From Planctomycetaceae bacterium (GTDB lineage Bacteria > Planctomycetota > Phycisphaerae > SM23-33): 31,486 bases of DNA. This document shows, one piece after another, positions 29,276 to 31,486 of this stretch; the first letter of the stretch is position 1, and each line of letters begins with the position of its first letter. The notes under the pieces were generated by a model that did no database searches, had not been told where the DNA came from, and worked only from the letters and a program-made list of their open reading frames with translations. Position numbers and translations under genes: made by a program. The DNA is taken from the NCBI GenBank assembly GCA_021371965.1, contig JAJFVE010000080.1, forward strand, positions 1 through 31,486, in the 5' to 3' direction.

Positions 29276-30250
29276 ATGAAAGGCTTCCCCACACGACGGT
29301 TGCGACGATTGCGCGGCAGCGCGGCCTTGCGCGACATGCTCGCCCAGGTGCGCGTGCAGCGGACCGATCTGATCGCCCCGCTGTTTGTCCGCGGCGGCGC
29401 CGGCGTGCGCAACCCCATCGCGGCCATGCCGGGGCAGTTTCAGTTCTCGGCCGACACGGCTTTGGAAACCGCGCGGCGCTGGGCCGACCTGGGCCTGCCG
29501 GCCGTGCTGCTGTTTGGCCTGCCGGCGTGCAAAGACGCCGTCGGCTCGGCGGCGTGGGACGCCGGCGAATCGGTGCAGCGGCTGATCGGCCAGATCAAGG
29601 CCGCCCTTCCGCGGATGCTCGTGATCACCGACGTGTGCCTGTGCGAATACACCTCGCACGGCCACTGCGGGCCGCTCGACGCCCGCGGCGGCGTCGATAA
29701 CGACAAGGCGCTGGAGCTGCTGGCCCGCACCGCGCTTTCGCACGCCCGCGCCGGGGCCGATATCGTCGCCCCCTCGGCCATGATGGACGGCCAGGTGCAC
29801 GCCATCCGCCAGGTGCTCGATGCCGAAGGTTTTGCCGGCACGGCCATCATGGCCTACGCCGTCAAGTTCGCCTCCAGCCTCTACGGACCCTTCCGCGAAG
29901 CCGCCGGCAGCACCCCCGCCGCCGGCGACCGCCGCGGATACCAGATGGACTACCGAGCCCCCCGCCAGGCGCCGCTCGAAGCCGCACTCGACGCCGACGA
30001 GGGCGCCGACATCCTCATGGTCAAGCCCGCCGCGACGTATCTCGATATCATCGCCGACCTGCGACGCCGGTTCGATCTGCCCATCGCCGCGTATCACGTC
30101 AGCGGCGAGTACGCCCAGATCAAGGCCGCCGCGGCCGCCGGATGGATCGACGAACAGGCCGCCGCCCTCGAGGTCACCTCGGCCATCAAGCGCGCCGGGG
30201 CCGACTTGATCATCACGTACTTCGCCGAGCAGTTAGCGGCGTGGCTGTGA
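29276..30250 (+). CDS. hemB: Delta-aminolevulinic acid dehydratase (porphobilinogen synthase)
   Basis: 324 residues, standard length. It condenses two 5-aminolevulinate molecules to porphobilinogen in haem/tetrapyrrole synthesis. The Schiff-base lysines are Lys250 in ILMVKPA and Lys197 in MAYAVKFASSLYGPF. Cys121, Cys123 and Cys131 in VCLCEYTSHGHCG form the zinc triad, so the enzyme is the zinc-dependent type. The (beta/alpha)8 fold and octamer are typical of the family. The start at ATG 29276 gives the typical N-terminus with RRLRRLRGSAALRDML. It is followed after 7 nt by the Nudix gene, suggesting an operon, although Nudix enzymes are not part of haem synthesis. Confidence 0.97.
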   Translation: MKGFPTRRLRRLRGSAALRDMLAQVRVQRTDLIAPLFVRGGAGVRNPIAAMPGQFQFSADTALETARRWADLGLPAVLLFGLPACKDAVGSAAWDAGESVQRLIGQIKAALPRMLVITDVCLCEYTSHGHCGPLDARGGVDNDKALELLARTALSHARAGADIVAPSAMMDGQVHAIRQVLDAEGFAGTAIMAYAVKFASSLYGPFREAAGSTPAAGDRRGYQMDYRAPRQAPLEAALDADEGADILMVKPAATYLDIIADLRRRFDLPIAAYHVSGEYAQIKAAAAAGWIDEQAAALEVTSAIKRAGADLIITYFAEQLAAWL

Positions 30251-30257
30251 GAACGCG

Positions 30258-31151
30258 ATGAGCGAACCGGCCCTTTGCCCTGCCCGCGATGAGCCCCTCG
30301 ACGCCGGCACGAGCTTTCTGCCCTTGGCGTGCAGCCTCGACCCGCGGCAGGTCGCCGCGACGTGGAGCCCCCAGCCCGCCCCCGCCCTACCGGCCGACCA
30401 GCAAAAACGGATCGACGCGGCCTGGGAGCAGGCCCTGGCCAAAGCCGCCCGCCGCGGCGCCCGCCTCTTCGACGGCCCGCTCTGCCGACTGATGGATTTC
30501 TCCTTCGCCGAAGGCCGCCTTGAATTGCACCTGAGCCCCACCAGCTATAAGCAGTTCGTCGGCACCAACCGCAGCGACCCCACGGCCCGCCTGTTCGGCG
30601 GCACGCTGGCCGACCCGCTGGGCGTGATCGCCCTGGTGCTGACGAGCGACGGCCAGATCCTCCTGGGCCGACGCAGCAAGACCGTCGCCGAGTACCCCGA
30701 CCTGATCCACCCCGTCGGCGGCTGCCTCGATTGGCATGGGCGGGACCTGTCCCCTGGGGACGCCCATGCCCCGCTGCCGGACCCGCTGGCCGCGCTGATG
30801 ACCGAACTCGAAGAAGAAACCGGCGTAACCGCCCCGCACGTGTCAGCCGCCGCCTGCATCGGCCTCGTGCGCGACAAGCGAACCTACCAGCCGGAGATCG
30901 TCTACGATCTGACGGTAGACCTCGACGCCGCCGCCATCCGCCAAGCCGCGCTCACAGCCGCCGACGCCCACGAGCACACCGAAATGATCGCCATCCCCGA
31001 CGACCCGGTAGACTTGGCCCGCTTCATCGAAACCCACCTGTGCCAAACCACCCCCGCCACCCCCGGCGCCCTCCTCCTCCACGGCCGATCCCGCTGGGGC
31101 AACGCATGGTTCACCTCCGTGCGAGCGATGCTGCGCGCGGCGACTGCGTAG
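30258..31151 (+). CDS. Nudix hydrolase resembling NUDT22/NUDX9 type
   Basis: 297 residues. The N-terminal domain has LFDGPLCRLMDF and LHLSPTSYKQFVGTNRS, which resemble the pre-Nudix region of NUDT22 (UDP-glucose/UDP-galactose diphosphatase) and plant NUDX9. The Nudix core has ILLGRRSKTVAEYPDLIHPV, GGCLDW, a Pro/Asp-rich insertion, then ALMTELEEETGV. In the canonical box (REUxEExGU) the Arg is Thr here and the upstream G-x5-E is interrupted by about 14 extra residues, as in other NUDT22-like proteins; the metal-binding Glu residues are kept. No signal peptide. Its coupling to hemB (7-nt gap) is suggestive of cotranscription only. An UDP-sugar substrate is an inference from resemblance. Confidence 0.72.
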   Translation: MSEPALCPARDEPLDAGTSFLPLACSLDPRQVAATWSPQPAPALPADQQKRIDAAWEQALAKAARRGARLFDGPLCRLMDFSFAEGRLELHLSPTSYKQFVGTNRSDPTARLFGGTLADPLGVIALVLTSDGQILLGRRSKTVAEYPDLIHPVGGCLDWHGRDLSPGDAHAPLPDPLAALMTELEEETGVTAPHVSAAACIGLVRDKRTYQPEIVYDLTVDLDAAAIRQAALTAADAHEHTEMIAIPDDPVDLARFIETHLCQTTPATPGALLLHGRSRWGNAWFTSVRAMLRAATA

Positions 31152-31194
31152 AAATCGAGATTAGGTCAGCTATCGCGGAGAAGCCCCCTGGAGT

Positions 31195-31366
31195 GAGGCG
31201 GCAGCGACGCCGCCCTGGATGTTTCTCAGGAACACACACAAACTTCCCGGGCAGCAAAACAAAGACAACGGGGACGAACATCTTGCTGCCGCTGTTACGA
31301 CCTCCCGTACAGCCGCGATTCAACTGCCGCCCAAAAACATCTAAAGCGGCGTCGTTGCCGCCGCAT
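31195..31366. repeat. Imperfect inverted repeat pair flanking a 106-bp spacer
   Basis: GAGGCGGCAGCGACGCCGCC at 31195-31214 followed by CTGGATGTTTCT is matched in reverse by 31333-31366 (AAAAACATCTAAAGCGGCGT then CGTTGCCGCCGC). About 25 of 32 positions match. Each arm also holds a small GGCGGC/GCCGCC hairpin. A MITE- or REP-like origin is possible. The rest of 31152-31486 holds no gene. Confidence 0.5.
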
Positions 31367-31444
31367 CTCTGAAAGCGCGACGGTCAAGGCGAATCTGCCC
31401 TGACACTGTTTTTCCCTGACTCCGGGTCGGCGCCCACTCATCTC

Positions 31445-31473
31445 TTCGCCCTGGCTGCGGGCATGAATATAAT
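31445..31473 (+). promoter_or_regulatory. Possible promoter for a gene beyond the window
   Basis: A perfect TATAAT (31468-31473), with TG two bases before it, follows TTCGCC (31445-31450) at 17 bp spacing. The -35 match is weak (3 of 6). The gene it would serve starts beyond the edge. Confidence 0.3.
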
Positions 31474-31486
31474 TCGGAAGGCGTGT

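Noticed and set aside
27719..30097. 792-codon form of the sialate O-acetylesterase
   Set aside because: The extension is antisense to hemB; the AGGAG-GTG start at 29170 fits the family.

Overview
This is a GC-rich, densely coding bacterial window with outer-membrane biogenesis (lpxK), lipoproteins, DUF6785/DUF6784-type membrane proteins, an N-terminally extended rsmH lying alone rather than in a division cluster, and many families of short dispersed intergenic repeats. Together these suggest a Planctomycetota bacterium, possibly class Phycisphaerae. The phylum call is an inference from gene content and style; no rRNA gene is present to confirm it.

Layout. Positions 1-3068 hold two purF-family genes on the minus strand, separated by a 122-bp palindromic insertion-like element. 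The upstream one has the catalytic Cys, a TTG start and a clear promoter; the downstream one runs off the window edge and has no N-terminal Cys. Positions 3.4-5.2 kb hold two small lipoprotein genes, a 27-residue membrane micro-ORF and several repeats. At 5.2-9.0 kb are a DUF3820-like gene overlapping a class II aldolase gene, lpxK (lipid A 4'-kinase) on the minus strand, and a GH29 alpha-L-fucosidase. At 9.3-13.6 kb a CHASE/PAS hybrid histidine kinase with its own receiver and HPt domains overlaps by 4 nt a REC-GGDEF diguanylate cyclase: a complete phosphorelay into c-di-GMP. At 13.6-21.9 kb are a polytopic membrane protein of unknown function, a DUF1846 protein that looks leaderless, carB (carbamoyl-phosphate synthase large subunit) and rsmH. 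At 22.2-23.3 kb is a secreted metallophosphoesterase.

Positions 23.4-27.4 kb contain the most striking locus: kaiC - kaiB - kaiB - PAS/HisKA_3/receiver kinase, all on the plus strand with short gaps. The KaiC keeps both Walker A motifs, both paired Glu residues and a Ser-Ser pair at the usual phosphorylation positions, but it ends before the C-terminal tail to which KaiA binds in cyanobacteria, and no kaiA is visible. The two KaiB proteins differ: one is close to the cyanobacterial type and the other is divergent. This looks like a KaiA-independent clock or timer module with its own kinase output.

Positions 27.4-31.5 kb hold a repeat-dense gap, a sialate O-acetylesterase whose last codons and stop lie inside one of those repeats, hemB, and a Nudix hydrolase resembling the NUDT22/NUDX9 (UDP-sugar) type, 7 nt after hemB. 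The final 335 bases hold an imperfect inverted repeat and a possible promoter for a gene beyond the edge.

At least five kinds of short intergenic repeat recur here: CACGAATGTCACGAAT, GCCGTGGCGGGAGG, TTAATCCTCTTAATCC, CCACAGAGGCACAGAG, and the GGGACGCTTACCAC palindromic element. They occupy most of the non-coding space, sometimes nested inside each other, and touch the start or stop codons of several genes. No tRNA, rRNA, CRISPR array, phage gene or transposase gene was seen.
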